Source: JAZKFT01 sp040386335
GTDB lineage: Bacteria > Bacteroidota > Bacteroidia > Chitinophagales > Chitinophagaceae
DNA: 64,000 nucleotides
Assembly (NCBI GenBank): GCA_040386335.1
Contig: JAZKFT010000023.1
Span: forward strand, 62,001-126,000
Reading direction: 5' to 3'
Below are positions 45,833 to 55,738 of the stretch, in pieces; within the stretch, counting starts at the first letter, position 1; every line of letters begins with the position of its first letter. Both the position numbers and the translations under genes were made by a program. Below the pieces are notes generated by a model. The model was not told the origin of the DNA, did no database searches, and was given only the letters and a program-made list of their open reading frames with translations.

Positions 45833-46007
45833 TTGCAACCCTTTTTTGGACAATTAGACCCGGTACAATTTTTACATCCCGATATATTTTGCACCTGTTA
45901 TCACGACGATGATGTTGCGCTGAGCAAATTGATGTTGCTTTAAATTTTCATCCCTCCTGGATGTGTTGGTAGTAAACCGGCAACAGGAGTTTTTAAATGT
46001 CAAAAAG

Positions 46008-46021
46008 CTAAATCGATTTAC
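46008..46021. promoter_or_regulatory. CTAAATCGATTTA-type operator, copy 3, before SusC module 2
   Basis: CTAAATCGATTTAC matches the perfect palindrome at 22214-22227 in 13 of 14 bases and even shares the G before it (GCTAAATCGATTTA). It lies 99 bases before the SusC start, in non-coding DNA about 24 kb from the lacI genes. It is a strong sign that the same LacI protein acts on both transcription units. Confidence 0.75.
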
Positions 46022-46119
46022 CTTCTTGCTTCATCTTTTGCCATAACACTAAATGTTGCCTGGATTGCTGGTATCGCTTGTCAGCGGGCAGTGAAAATCA
46101 AACTAAACTGTGTAGCCAT

Positions 46120-48972
46120 ATGAAGAATGTTTTGACACATGTAAATGCCTGTCTGTGTCTTTTTCTCAGTAGTTCCGTTTTGCAGGTAAACGCCCAGCAG
46201 GCCGACACCGTTACCATTTCTAAAATGCCTGATGGTATAGCAAATACCCTTCTTCCGGATGCGGTGGATATATTGTATGGCCAACAGTCGTCCCGTACAT
46301 TGTTGCAATCCGTCAGCCGGGTGAGCGGCGCGCAATTGCAGTCCACACCTGCCAATTCTTTTATGCAGGGGCTCCCGGGCAGGCTTGCTGGCCTCAATAT
46401 TGGTTTTACCAGTGGCGGACCGGGATTGGATGGTAGTGGCCTTAGCTATAATATCCGTGGTGCGAGGGCGCAGATTATCCTGGTCGATGGCGTAGAGCGG
46501 GGCTATCTATCTCTTGATCCCGAGCAGATCGGGTCAGTTACCGTTCTGAAAGATGCCTTGTCTACAGTAATGTTCGGTCAACGTTCTTCATACGGCATCG
46601 TTTCTATCCGGACAAAAAAAGGAGATATCGGCAAGCCCCGGATTTCCTTCACCGCCCAATCTGGTTTTGAAACGGCATCGGCCTTACCCAAACCCTTATC
46701 AGCCTGGCAGTACGCTACGCTGTATAATGAGGCAAGGCAAAATGATGCCGGAGCCACCCCTGTTAACCCGGTATACGGACAGGCGCAAATTGATGCCTAT
46801 AAAAATAAAACCGATCCATATGCATTCCCTGATGTAGACTGGTACAACACAGTCCTCAACAAAAACGCCGGGATAAGCCGCTACAATATCAACTTGCAGG
46901 GTAGCGGAAAAGGATTCCGGTATTTTGTTGATTTGGATAAGATGACGGAAAAGGGGCTGTTTAAAACCCTCGATAGCAATAACTATAATACGAACTCGCA
47001 GCTGGATCGCTACCTGCTTCGCTCTAACCTGGGTGTAGATGTTACTCCAACCACTTTTGTTCAACTCAATCTTTTTGGACGGTTGCAGCGCTATAATCAA
47101 CCCGGTGGCGGAACCGGCTCCATATTGAGTTCACTACTAACCACGCCGCAATTAGCTTACCCGGTTTTCAATCCCAACGGTACTTATGCCGGCACCAGTG
47201 TCTACGGACAGAATGTGAATATTTACGGCCAGGCAGTGTCGAGGGGATACCAGTTCCAGGATGTCCGCGACATTGCCGTAGACATCGACGTTACCCAAAA
47301 GCTGGATCTACTTACAAAGGGTCTTTACCTTAAAGCACGCGCCTCTAACAATAATACCGTTTACTATACTACCACCCGGGCCAAAAATTTCGAAGTGTAC
47401 CAGTATGCAAATAACGCCTACACAAAATATGGTACCACAACCGAGCAAAGCACCAGCGGTACACCCAATGAGCGGTCCCGGATTGTATATTTAGAAGGTT
47501 CGGCAGGTTACGACAGGACTTTTGGGAATCATAATTTCAGTGCACTGGCTGTTGCCAACCAGCAAAGCCGATTAATATTCAGTACCACCAACCTTCCTGA
47601 GAATTACACGGCGTATGCCGGTAAACTGAATTATAGCTATGATGATAAATACATTGCTGAAGGTGCTGTGAGCTACGGAGGCTACAACCGGTTGGCGGAA
47701 TCAAAACGTTGGGCTACCTATTGGGCAGCGGGGGTTGGCTGGAACCTGCACAATGAAGGATTTGTAAAAAATCGTCTGCAATTTATCAACAAGCTAAAAC
47801 TGCGGGCAAATTATGGTCTTACCGGCCAGGTAAATGCCGGGTACTACGCTTATATCCAAACTTACTTCACCAACCTGACAAATACCGATAATGCAGTGGC
47901 TTATTGGTTTGGCCCTGGTTCGTCTTTAGAAAGAGCGTCAGGAGAAAATGGTCTTTCTAATCCATCGTTGGGCCCTGAAAAAGCTAAAAAGCTGGATGTC
48001 GGAGTCGATATTGCCTTATGGAAAAATAAGCTGACCATTACCGCTGATTATTTCTACAATAAGTTCTACGACCTCGTAGCAATCCCCAACCTGACGACTG
48101 TCGTTTTGGGAACAGGTTACCCACTTCAAAACTATCAGCGGTTCAATTACTGGGGACCGGAATTATCGGCAACCTGGCAGGATAAAATAAAGGCTTTCTC
48201 CTATTATATCACGGCAAATTTTTCCATGGTGCAGTCCAAAGTGGTGTACAATGCCGAGCTGCCGAAATTATACGATTACCAGCTGGTTACCGGCAGGCCC
48301 GTGGGCTTACAATATGGGTACACCGCAATGGGCTTATTTAAGAATTATGCTGAAATCAATGACCCGGCTACTGCCGTACTGCCGGCCGCACCAAAGTCTT
48401 CCCTTCGGCCAGGCGATATCCGGTACCTCGATCGAAACGGCGATGGCATTATTGACGCCAATGACCAGGGGCCGATCGGTAATGGAAAACCAACTATTTA
48501 TTATGGCACAACGGTGGGCTTCCGTATAAAAGGGTTTGATGTTAATGCATTGATCCAGGGTACTGTTAACCGCCAGAATTACATCAGTGGAGATTTTATG
48601 AATGGCTTCGGGAACAACGGTAGTTATACTGCTTACGAATACAACCTCGGCCGGTTTACTGATGCTACGGCCACCACAGCAACGCAACCGCGTCTTTGGC
48701 TGGGAAGCAATACCAACAATTCACAGACCTCCTCTTTCTGGTTGAAGGACAATGATTTTGTCCGTTTAAAAAACCTGGAGATCGGCTACACCCTGCCGGA
48801 AAAACTATCCCGTAAAATTGGCCTTCCTTCTGTCAGGATATTTTCAAATGGCCTGAACCTGTTTACTTGGGGAGAAATTTATAAAGTCCGGAAGGATATA
48901 GATCCCGAATCTATTGGTGCTGCCTACCCCATTATGAAGGTGTACAATTTCGGTATCAATGTAAAATTCTAA
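46120..48972 (+). CDS. SusC-like TonB-dependent transporter lacking the N-terminal regulatory-like domain (module 2)
   Basis: About 950 residues from the ATG at 46120, which starts a normal signal peptide (MKNVLTHVNACLCLFLSS, ending near VNAQQ). Unlike the other three SusC proteins here it has no carboxypeptidase-regulatory-like domain. The mature protein goes almost straight into the plug, and the usual VVGYGTQKK stretch has decayed to DAVDILYGQQSSRTLL. The plug (IILVDGVERGYLS, VLKDALSTVMFGQRSSYGIV) and the barrel ending in YNFGINVKF are intact. The SusD partner follows immediately. It may be a specialised importer for a different product of the same polysaccharide. Confidence 0.93.
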   Translation: MKNVLTHVNACLCLFLSSSVLQVNAQQADTVTISKMPDGIANTLLPDAVDILYGQQSSRTLLQSVSRVSGAQLQSTPANSFMQGLPGRLAGLNIGFTSGGPGLDGSGLSYNIRGARAQIILVDGVERGYLSLDPEQIGSVTVLKDALSTVMFGQRSSYGIVSIRTKKGDIGKPRISFTAQSGFETASALPKPLSAWQYATLYNEARQNDAGATPVNPVYGQAQIDAYKNKTDPYAFPDVDWYNTVLNKNAGISRYNINLQGSGKGFRYFVDLDKMTEKGLFKTLDSNNYNTNSQLDRYLLRSNLGVDVTPTTFVQLNLFGRLQRYNQPGGGTGSILSSLLTTPQLAYPVFNPNGTYAGTSVYGQNVNIYGQAVSRGYQFQDVRDIAVDIDVTQKLDLLTKGLYLKARASNNNTVYYTTTRAKNFEVYQYANNAYTKYGTTTEQSTSGTPNERSRIVYLEGSAGYDRTFGNHNFSALAVANQQSRLIFSTTNLPENYTAYAGKLNYSYDDKYIAEGAVSYGGYNRLAESKRWATYWAAGVGWNLHNEGFVKNRLQFINKLKLRANYGLTGQVNAGYYAYIQTYFTNLTNTDNAVAYWFGPGSSLERASGENGLSNPSLGPEKAKKLDVGVDIALWKNKLTITADYFYNKFYDLVAIPNLTTVVLGTGYPLQNYQRFNYWGPELSATWQDKIKAFSYYITANFSMVQSKVVYNAELPKLYDYQLVTGRPVGLQYGYTAMGLFKNYAEINDPATAVLPAAPKSSLRPGDIRYLDRNGDGIIDANDQGPIGNGKPTIYYGTTVGFRIKGFDVNALIQGTVNRQNYISGDFMNGFGNNGSYTAYEYNLGRFTDATATTATQPRLWLGSNTNNSQTSSFWLKDNDFVRLKNLEIGYTLPEKLSRKIGLPSVRIFSNGLNLFTWGEIYKVRKDIDPESIGAAYPIMKVYNFGINVKF

Positions 48973-48989
48973 AATCAATGTGTTGTTGT

Positions 48990-50765
48990 ATGAAAAAGAA
49001 CAGAAAGTATTTTATGATCATGCTGGTGGTTTTGGTATCACTTTCCGCCTGCAGAAAAGACTTTGAGGATAAGCCACTTGAACTCAATACGATAGATTAT
49101 ATTTTTGACGCAAATGATCCCACCGGGGATTTTGCCTCGAAGTGGTTAAATTATATTTATTCGAGAATCCCGACAGGTTATGCCCGGATACTTGGAAATA
49201 ATAGCTATGTAGTCAGTACCAATGCCCAGTTTACAAACCCCTTTGTTCCGCTGGAATGCGTTTCAGATGATGCCATACCAAGCGCCAATGGCAATGCTAC
49301 CTGGGGTATCATCCGTGGCGGTTATAGCCCCATCGCCACTTTTGATGATAACTGGAGCAACAGCTATAATGCGATCCGTGAAGCCAATGTGTTCCTGGCA
49401 AATTACCAGAAAGTACCCTGGGCAGATTCTTCCCGTAAAGTATGGTTTCCCAATGAAGCAAGAACCTTGCGTGCCTATTTCTACTATGAGTTAATCAAGC
49501 GATATGGGGGCGTGCCGCTGGTAGGAAATAAAGTGTATGACTCTAATGATCCGGAACTCTTGCAGCTTAATCGGGCCAGTTTTGAAGAATGCGTGAATTA
49601 TATCGTATCAGAACTGGATATTACCAAAGACAGTCTTCGTCCTGATGCCAGCCTGGCGAACAGGACAACAGACCCGGATTTTGGCAGGATGCGGAAAAGC
49701 ATTGCACTTGCAATTAAAGCCAAAGTATTACTACTTGCCGCCAGCCCATTATTCAATCCAACATCTAGTCCCGACAAACTTTATATGGGCTATCCTAACT
49801 ATAATGCCGACCGATGGAAAGCTGCAGCAGATGCTGCTAAAGCAGTGATGGACCTGGGCATCTTCGACCTGGAAGCCAATTCCTATACACTGATGCAGCA
49901 AAGGGCCAACAAGGAACATATTTTTTTCAAAATGAGTGATTCGCGGGTGGACAATTTATATAGTTATTATATGTCGCCCGTAGGATACAATCCCGCCAAC
50001 CGCCAGAGTGAGGGCAGGGTGAGCCCTACACAGGAATTTGTAAACGCATTTACCATGAAAAACGGTAAGGCCATCACCGATCCTACATCAGGTTATGATC
50101 CGGCCAATCCTTATGCCAACCGGGATCCGAGGCTTGAGCGGACGGTATTTTATAATGGCGCTAAATGGTTGCAGCGGGCAGTGGAAACATTCGAAGGTGG
50201 AAAAGACAAACCCAACAACGCTACCATCGCCGCCAATCAAACACAGACCGGGTACTACGGTAAAAAGTTTTGTGCAAATGATAGCAACAGTACGGCTTTC
50301 TCCACCACGTTTTACCGCGACAACGGTTTTAATACGCCCTGGTGTGTTATCCGCTATGCAGATATTTTATTAATGTATGCCGAAGCAAAAAACGAATTCT
50401 CCGGGCCGGATGCTACCGTGAATAGTGCCGTAGAAAAAATCCGCCAGCGAGCTGGTCTTTCCCCATTTGCACTGCCTGCAGCCTTGAATCAAACGCAGAT
50501 GCGGGATATTGTACGAAACGAACGACGCGTAGAACTGTCATTTGAAGAGCAACGCTTTTGGGATATCCGCCGCTGGAAAATTGCCAAAACAGTTTATGGC
50601 ACAACCCTTCATGGGGTAACGATCACCAAAAACGCCAATGGCACGTTTACCTATACGCCGAAGGATGTTGCAACACCCTATTTCACCGATGCTATGTACC
50701 TGTTTCCAATTGCCCTGAAAGAAACACAGGTAAATGCAGGTATTAGTCAAAACCCTGGCTATTAA
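48990..50765 (+). CDS. SusD/RagB-family lipoprotein (module 2)
   Basis: About 591 residues from the ATG at 48990. An ATG four codons upstream is also possible but would add three cysteines before the signal. The signal ends in LSAC (Cys21). SusD features: an early disordered linker, LRAYFYYELIKRYGGVPL, CVIRYADILLMYAEAKNE, RNERRVELSFEEQRFWDIRRWK and the terminal ISQNPGY. It is the lid partner of the SusC upstream. The next SusC starts 31 bases after its stop codon, giving a tandem SusCD-SusCD arrangement. Confidence 0.95.
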   Translation: MKKNRKYFMIMLVVLVSLSACRKDFEDKPLELNTIDYIFDANDPTGDFASKWLNYIYSRIPTGYARILGNNSYVVSTNAQFTNPFVPLECVSDDAIPSANGNATWGIIRGGYSPIATFDDNWSNSYNAIREANVFLANYQKVPWADSSRKVWFPNEARTLRAYFYYELIKRYGGVPLVGNKVYDSNDPELLQLNRASFEECVNYIVSELDITKDSLRPDASLANRTTDPDFGRMRKSIALAIKAKVLLLAASPLFNPTSSPDKLYMGYPNYNADRWKAAADAAKAVMDLGIFDLEANSYTLMQQRANKEHIFFKMSDSRVDNLYSYYMSPVGYNPANRQSEGRVSPTQEFVNAFTMKNGKAITDPTSGYDPANPYANRDPRLERTVFYNGAKWLQRAVETFEGGKDKPNNATIAANQTQTGYYGKKFCANDSNSTAFSTTFYRDNGFNTPWCVIRYADILLMYAEAKNEFSGPDATVNSAVEKIRQRAGLSPFALPAALNQTQMRDIVRNERRVELSFEEQRFWDIRRWKIAKTVYGTTLHGVTITKNANGTFTYTPKDVATPYFTDAMYLFPIALKETQVNAGISQNPGY

Positions 50766-50796
50766 TCAAATCTTCCCGCCTGATAAATTTAAAAGA

Positions 50797-53700
50797 ATGA
50801 AAATACGTTTTATCATACTCATGTTGCTCACAGTATTGGGAACAACAACATTGCTTGCACAAAATGCAACGATAAAAGGGCAGGTCCTGAATGAAAAAAA
50901 TGAGCCTGTCAGCAATGCCACAGTGGCTGAAAAAGATAAAGAAGGCAATGCTACATCGACTGATGTACAGGGCAGGTTTGTGTTGCAATTAAAAGGCAAG
51001 AGCAACCAGGTTGTTGTAAGTAATATCGGTTACACAACCAGTACAGTAACTGTAGGAAACCAGGAGACCCTTACCATCAATCTTGCAGTAGACACTAAAG
51101 GACTGGATGATGTAGTAATCGTGGGTTTTGGACGCCAGAAAAGAATTACCAGCACCGGTGCGGTTAGTACTATAAAAGCAGAAGACATTAAATCCATTCC
51201 TACCGCAAATATCCAAAATACATTAGCGGGCCGCCTGCCGGGGTTTTTCTCCCAGCAGCGCAGCGGCCAGCCGGGTGCGGATGCGGCAGACTTTTTTATC
51301 CGCGGTGTAAACTCATTAAATGGTGACAACAGGCCACTGATTATTGTAGATGATATTGAATATGACTACACGCAGCTGTCCCAGCTGAATGCCAATGAGA
51401 TGGAGACTATCTCGATACTGAAGGATGCTGCCACCACTTCTATTTACGGACTTAAAGGTGCAAACGGTGTGTTGGTGGTTACCACCGCCCGGGGCCGTGT
51501 AGGCAAACCGCGGATCAACTTAACAACCGAGTTTGGTTTAAACAAAGTGATACGTATGCCAACGTTCCTGGATGCTTACAGTACGGCTTTATTACGGAAC
51601 GAGGCAACCATCAACGATGCTTACGGGCAGTCGCAAAGCCCGGTTATGCCTTTTACTCCTGACGACCTGCAAAAGTTCAGGAATGGGTCGGACCCTTACG
51701 GACATCCAAATGTAAATTGGGTAGATGCCTTGCTGAATAAATCATCTACGCAAAGCAGGTACAATATCGACGTAAGTGGTGGAAGTTCAGTTGTAAAATA
51801 TTTTGCATCATTCGGCTATTTCGGGCAGAATGGTATTTTGAAAGAGTTTGAACCGGTTGGCGACAATGTAAATACCAATTATTTCTACAAACGTTTCAAC
51901 TATCGTTCCAACCTGGACATTACACCCACTAAAACCCTCAAAATACGGTTTGATGTGAATGGACGTTTTGAAACAACCAATAACCCTGGCGGAACCATTG
52001 AGGGCAATGGATTGTTTTACGAAATAAGTGCCTTCCGGTACCTGTCCCCTTATGCCATGCCGCTGGTTAATCCAAATGGCAGTTATGGCTATGCATCACA
52101 TGCAGGAGCGGTCACTGGTGCGGGTGCCATCAATCCTGCTTACCGCCTGGCAAACGGCGGGTACAGACGAACGTTCAACAATAACTACAACATCGTTACC
52201 GGTGCCGACCAAAAGCTGGATTTCATCACAACGGGTCTTTCGGCAAAAGTCAATATTTCCTATGCGGGCAATAACAATGAAAACCGCACCTTATTGCGGA
52301 GTGGATTGCCTGCTTACAAGTACAACCCGGCGAACAACAGTTACACCATCCAGGGCGCCTACCGGATCCCGGTGTATGGCGTTGCATCATCCAATGGTGC
52401 TTTTAACTCCACCACCATTCTCCAGGCTTCATTGAATTATGACCGTACGTTTGGTCGCCATCATTTTACCGGCCTTTTGCTACTCAACCAACGGAATTAT
52501 ATCAACGGCGGTGTCATTCCCGTGAACTACAGGGGTACTACCGGCCGGCTGGATTATGATTATAAACGCAAATATTTGATTGGCATTACGGTAGCCCGCA
52601 ATGGAAATGACCTGTTTCAAAAAGATCGGCGCTATGGAACCTTTCCGGCTATTTCCTGGGGGTACAATCTTTCCGAAGAAAAATTCTTTAAAAAGCTTTT
52701 CCCGGTATTCGACCTGTTCAAGATCCGCGGTTCCTATGGTCTTGTAGGCTCGGATGCCAGTTACCCGGGTACTGTAACTTCCTCTATCCAATATGCCACT
52801 ACCGGGTCCAACTATTATGGCGGAACCACGGTTGAAGGTGCTTTGGTAAACCCCGGTATCACCTGGGAGAAGGAAAGGAAGACAGATCTTGGTGTAGAAA
52901 TAAATATGCTGAAAGGTAAATTAACATTTAGCGGTAGCTATTTCTATAATTATCGCTACGATCAATTAATCTCCCAGGGTGACGTTCCATTAATTATCGG
53001 GCAGGCATTACCCAGCAAGAATATTGGAATTACCGAGAACAAAGGATTTGACGGTGTGATTACCTATAAAACCAGGGGTAGGAATTTCCATTATTCTATA
53101 AGTGCCAACGCTTCCTATGCCACCAATAAAATTCTTTACGTAAGCGAAGCACCTGACTATCCATACCAGGCAAGAACGGGCACTCAGCTTGGTTTGGTGC
53201 TTGGTTACCGTAACATTGGATTTTACCAGGTTAATGATTTTGACGCAAGTGGTAAAGTGAAAAAAGGCATTGCTGCTCCAACCTGGAGCGTTATCCAACC
53301 GGGTGATTTGAAGTATGCAGATATGAATGGTGATGGCCTCATCAACGATGCCGATAAAACATATTTGTCAAGACCCAACCTGCCCAGTACCAATCTCGGG
53401 GCGGAGTTTACAGTAGGCTATAAGAACCTGACCCTGCGGGCATTGGTTCAAACTGCGTTCGGTTATGCCGTTCAGGTAACAGCCGAAGGGGCAGGGGATG
53501 CTTTTAACGGAAATCTGCGCCCATGGAACCTGGAGCGGTGGACACCCGCCACAGCAGCTACAGCTACTTATCCTCGTATTGGTTTGAATACAAATGTTAA
53601 CAACATCTCCTATTTAACCGGCGGCACCGCAAATACTTCTTCCGATTTCTGGTTCGTAAATGGAAATTATGTCCGATTGAAGTCGCTTGAGTTGGCTTGC

Positions 53701-53889
53701 CAAATATCCCAATCCTGGCTAAAACAAACAAAGATCGTCCAGAATGCAAGAGTATATCTATCCGGGTATAACCTTCTTACCATTCAAGACCTCGGCCATT
53801 TTCAGCAGGACGCTGAAATTGCCAACGGCGTAGGAAACGCATATCCCAACACTGCAAATTTTGTTTTCGGATTACAAGTCGGCTTTTAA
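50797..53889 (+). CDS. SusC-like TonB-dependent transporter (module 3)
   Basis: About 1030 residues from the ATG at 50797, which starts a typical signal (MKIRFIILMLLTVLGTTTLL). An in-frame ATG at 50734 lies inside the upstream SusD and is rejected. Domains: carboxypeptidase-regulatory-like (TIKGQVLNEKNEPVSNATVA), plug entry VVIVGFGRQKRITSTGAV, plug with LIIVDDIEY and ILKDAATTSIYGLKGANGVL, and barrel ending FVFGLQVGF. It follows module 2 closely and is probably cotranscribed with it, so one signal would induce both importers. Having two full pairs suggests two oligosaccharide types or sizes. Confidence 0.94.
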   Translation: MKIRFIILMLLTVLGTTTLLAQNATIKGQVLNEKNEPVSNATVAEKDKEGNATSTDVQGRFVLQLKGKSNQVVVSNIGYTTSTVTVGNQETLTINLAVDTKGLDDVVIVGFGRQKRITSTGAVSTIKAEDIKSIPTANIQNTLAGRLPGFFSQQRSGQPGADAADFFIRGVNSLNGDNRPLIIVDDIEYDYTQLSQLNANEMETISILKDAATTSIYGLKGANGVLVVTTARGRVGKPRINLTTEFGLNKVIRMPTFLDAYSTALLRNEATINDAYGQSQSPVMPFTPDDLQKFRNGSDPYGHPNVNWVDALLNKSSTQSRYNIDVSGGSSVVKYFASFGYFGQNGILKEFEPVGDNVNTNYFYKRFNYRSNLDITPTKTLKIRFDVNGRFETTNNPGGTIEGNGLFYEISAFRYLSPYAMPLVNPNGSYGYASHAGAVTGAGAINPAYRLANGGYRRTFNNNYNIVTGADQKLDFITTGLSAKVNISYAGNNNENRTLLRSGLPAYKYNPANNSYTIQGAYRIPVYGVASSNGAFNSTTILQASLNYDRTFGRHHFTGLLLLNQRNYINGGVIPVNYRGTTGRLDYDYKRKYLIGITVARNGNDLFQKDRRYGTFPAISWGYNLSEEKFFKKLFPVFDLFKIRGSYGLVGSDASYPGTVTSSIQYATTGSNYYGGTTVEGALVNPGITWEKERKTDLGVEINMLKGKLTFSGSYFYNYRYDQLISQGDVPLIIGQALPSKNIGITENKGFDGVITYKTRGRNFHYSISANASYATNKILYVSEAPDYPYQARTGTQLGLVLGYRNIGFYQVNDFDASGKVKKGIAAPTWSVIQPGDLKYADMNGDGLINDADKTYLSRPNLPSTNLGAEFTVGYKNLTLRALVQTAFGYAVQVTAEGAGDAFNGNLRPWNLERWTPATAATATYPRIGLNTNVNNISYLTGGTANTSSDFWFVNGNYVRLKSLELACQISQSWLKQTKIVQNARVYLSGYNLLTIQDLGHFQQDAEIANGVGNAYPNTANFVFGLQVGF

Positions 53890-53911
53890 TAATAAAAACT
53901 AATGTATCAAA

Positions 53912-55690
53912 ATGAACTTCAAAAAATATAAGAAACTGCTCCTGGTCCTGCCTATTTTGTCCGCCTGGTTTTTGTCCGGCTGCAAGAAGGATTTCCTTGA
54001 TCAGAAAGCTTTGTCGGCAATAGATGAAAATGCCGTGTTTAAAGATAGTACCCGGACACTGGGTACTATCAATAACCTGTACACTAATATTGGCTTGTCA
54101 TTTAATGCCAGGCGGTTCAGCAATACCGGCCTCGATGCAGCCAGTGACGAATCGGAGCCCATTGCGGACCCGAATATTTACACGTACCGGATCACGAATG
54201 GAGGGGTAAATGCAAGTAATGCGGATAAAGCGGTTTGGACGACGGTTTATCAAATGGTGCGTGCAGCTAATATTTTCCTCAAAAATAAGGATAGTATCCC
54301 CGTTACAGCGGCTACCAGGGATTATTGGACGGGGCAGGTACGGTTTTTCAGGGCCTGGTATCTTTTCACATTAGTAAAACATTACGGCGGCATTCCTTTG
54401 ATTGGTGATAAAATATTCAGTGATGATGACAAAATAGATGTGCCGCGAAATTCATTTGAAGAATGTGTGGATTACATTTCGGCTGAATTAGACGCTGCCG
54501 CCGCATCATTACCTGCTTCTTATCCTGTAGGGAATGTAAATCAGCTGCGAATAACCAAAGGTGCAGCGCTTGCAGTAAAAGCAAGGTTATTGCTATACGC
54601 CGCAAGTAGTTTATTTAATGGCGGACCACGAGCGGATGACCCTTCTCACCTGGTTACTTATGCTGCGGCCAATACGGAACGGTGGAAGAAAGCATCCGAT
54701 GCGGCTAAGGCTGTTATTACCCTCGGGGTATATAGTTTATATGCTACTGGTTCAACCCCATTTTATACATTGTTTTTACAGAATACACCAGTACCGGAGC
54801 ATGTTTTGGTCTACTGGCAGCCGGTGACAACGTCCAACAATATCTATGTCGAAAACAGCGCCAATCCTCAATCGAGGGGCACTGTGAATGGGTATGCAGG
54901 TGTCAAATATTTTCCAACACAGGAATTGGTGGATGAATTTGATATGGTAAGTGGTCTGCGGATAACCGACCCTGCGTCCGGCTATCCTGGCATAGGAGAC
55001 AATATGTATAAAAACAGGGACCCCCGTTTAAGTTACACAGTCCATTACAATGGTTCAATTAGAAATATGGGCGCCCTCGGCGATCAACCGGTGAATACTT
55101 ATACCGGCGTTATTCCAACAGGTAATGCCGCAGCCACCAGCGCAAGCGTAGATGGTATTTATACTTCTACGGGTACAAAAACCGGTTATTTCCGTTATAA
55201 GATGTGCAACAATTTTGGTGTTGGTGGTGGAAGCGAACTGTATCGTCCATGGGTGGTGATGCGATACGCTGAAGTGCTGCTGAATGCAGCTGAAGCAACA
55301 AATGAATATTATGGCCCTGCCACGGAAATTTACGACTGGCTGAAACTAATCAGGTCCAGGGCGGGGATTGCAGCAGGTGCCAATGGATTATATGGACTGA
55401 AAGCAAATATGACGAAGGATGAGATGCGTGATGCCATCCGCCATGAGCGCCGGGTGGAGCTGGCATTTGAAGAGCATCGATATTGGGATGTGCGTCGCTG
55501 GAAGATAGCACCAGTCACAGAAAATGCCGAAACACATGGCATGGAAATCACCAGGGCCGCCAATGGTTCATTCTCCTATCGTACAGTTGTCGTTCGTAAG
55601 CATGTGTTCACGGATGCGATGTACTTCTGGCCGATTCCGCAAAGTGAGGTCACAAAATCTCCGGCCCTCAAACAAAATCCTGGCTACTAA
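53912..55690 (+). CDS. SusD/RagB-family lipoprotein (module 3)
   Basis: A 592-residue lipoprotein with lipobox FLSGC (Cys24) followed by KKDFLDQKALSAI. SusD features: VRFFRAWYLFTLVKHYGGIPL, PWVVMRYAEVLLNAAEATNE, RHERRVELAFEEHRYWDVRRWK and the terminal KQNPGY. Its C-terminal half resembles the module 2 SusD in general plan, but the two are not near-identical. The CHRD lipoprotein gene follows after 48 bases. Confidence 0.95.
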   Translation: MNFKKYKKLLLVLPILSAWFLSGCKKDFLDQKALSAIDENAVFKDSTRTLGTINNLYTNIGLSFNARRFSNTGLDAASDESEPIADPNIYTYRITNGGVNASNADKAVWTTVYQMVRAANIFLKNKDSIPVTAATRDYWTGQVRFFRAWYLFTLVKHYGGIPLIGDKIFSDDDKIDVPRNSFEECVDYISAELDAAAASLPASYPVGNVNQLRITKGAALAVKARLLLYAASSLFNGGPRADDPSHLVTYAAANTERWKKASDAAKAVITLGVYSLYATGSTPFYTLFLQNTPVPEHVLVYWQPVTTSNNIYVENSANPQSRGTVNGYAGVKYFPTQELVDEFDMVSGLRITDPASGYPGIGDNMYKNRDPRLSYTVHYNGSIRNMGALGDQPVNTYTGVIPTGNAAATSASVDGIYTSTGTKTGYFRYKMCNNFGVGGGSELYRPWVVMRYAEVLLNAAEATNEYYGPATEIYDWLKLIRSRAGIAAGANGLYGLKANMTKDEMRDAIRHERRVELAFEEHRYWDVRRWKIAPVTENAETHGMEITRAANGSFSYRTVVVRKHVFTDAMYFWPIPQSEVTKSPALKQNPGY

Positions 55691-55738
55691 ACACTAACAG
55701 CCTTCTTAACACTAAGGCATTCAAAAAAAATAATTGTC

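Larger units (their letters stand above)
45747..46119. other. Intergenic region between HTCS and SusC module 2
   Basis: About 370 bases without a gene. It contains a hairpin after the HTCS gene (45804-45832) and the CTAAATCGATTTA operator at 46008-46021. The rest is AT-rich and probably holds the promoter for the four-gene SusCD-SusCD unit. The frame of the downstream SusC runs back to a TTG at 46078, but an ATG at 46120 is the better start. Confidence 0.55.

Noticed and set aside
50734..50796. Start of SusC module 3 inside the upstream SusD gene
   Set aside because: It would overlap SusD and push the signal peptide to residue 22; the ATG at 50797 is normal.
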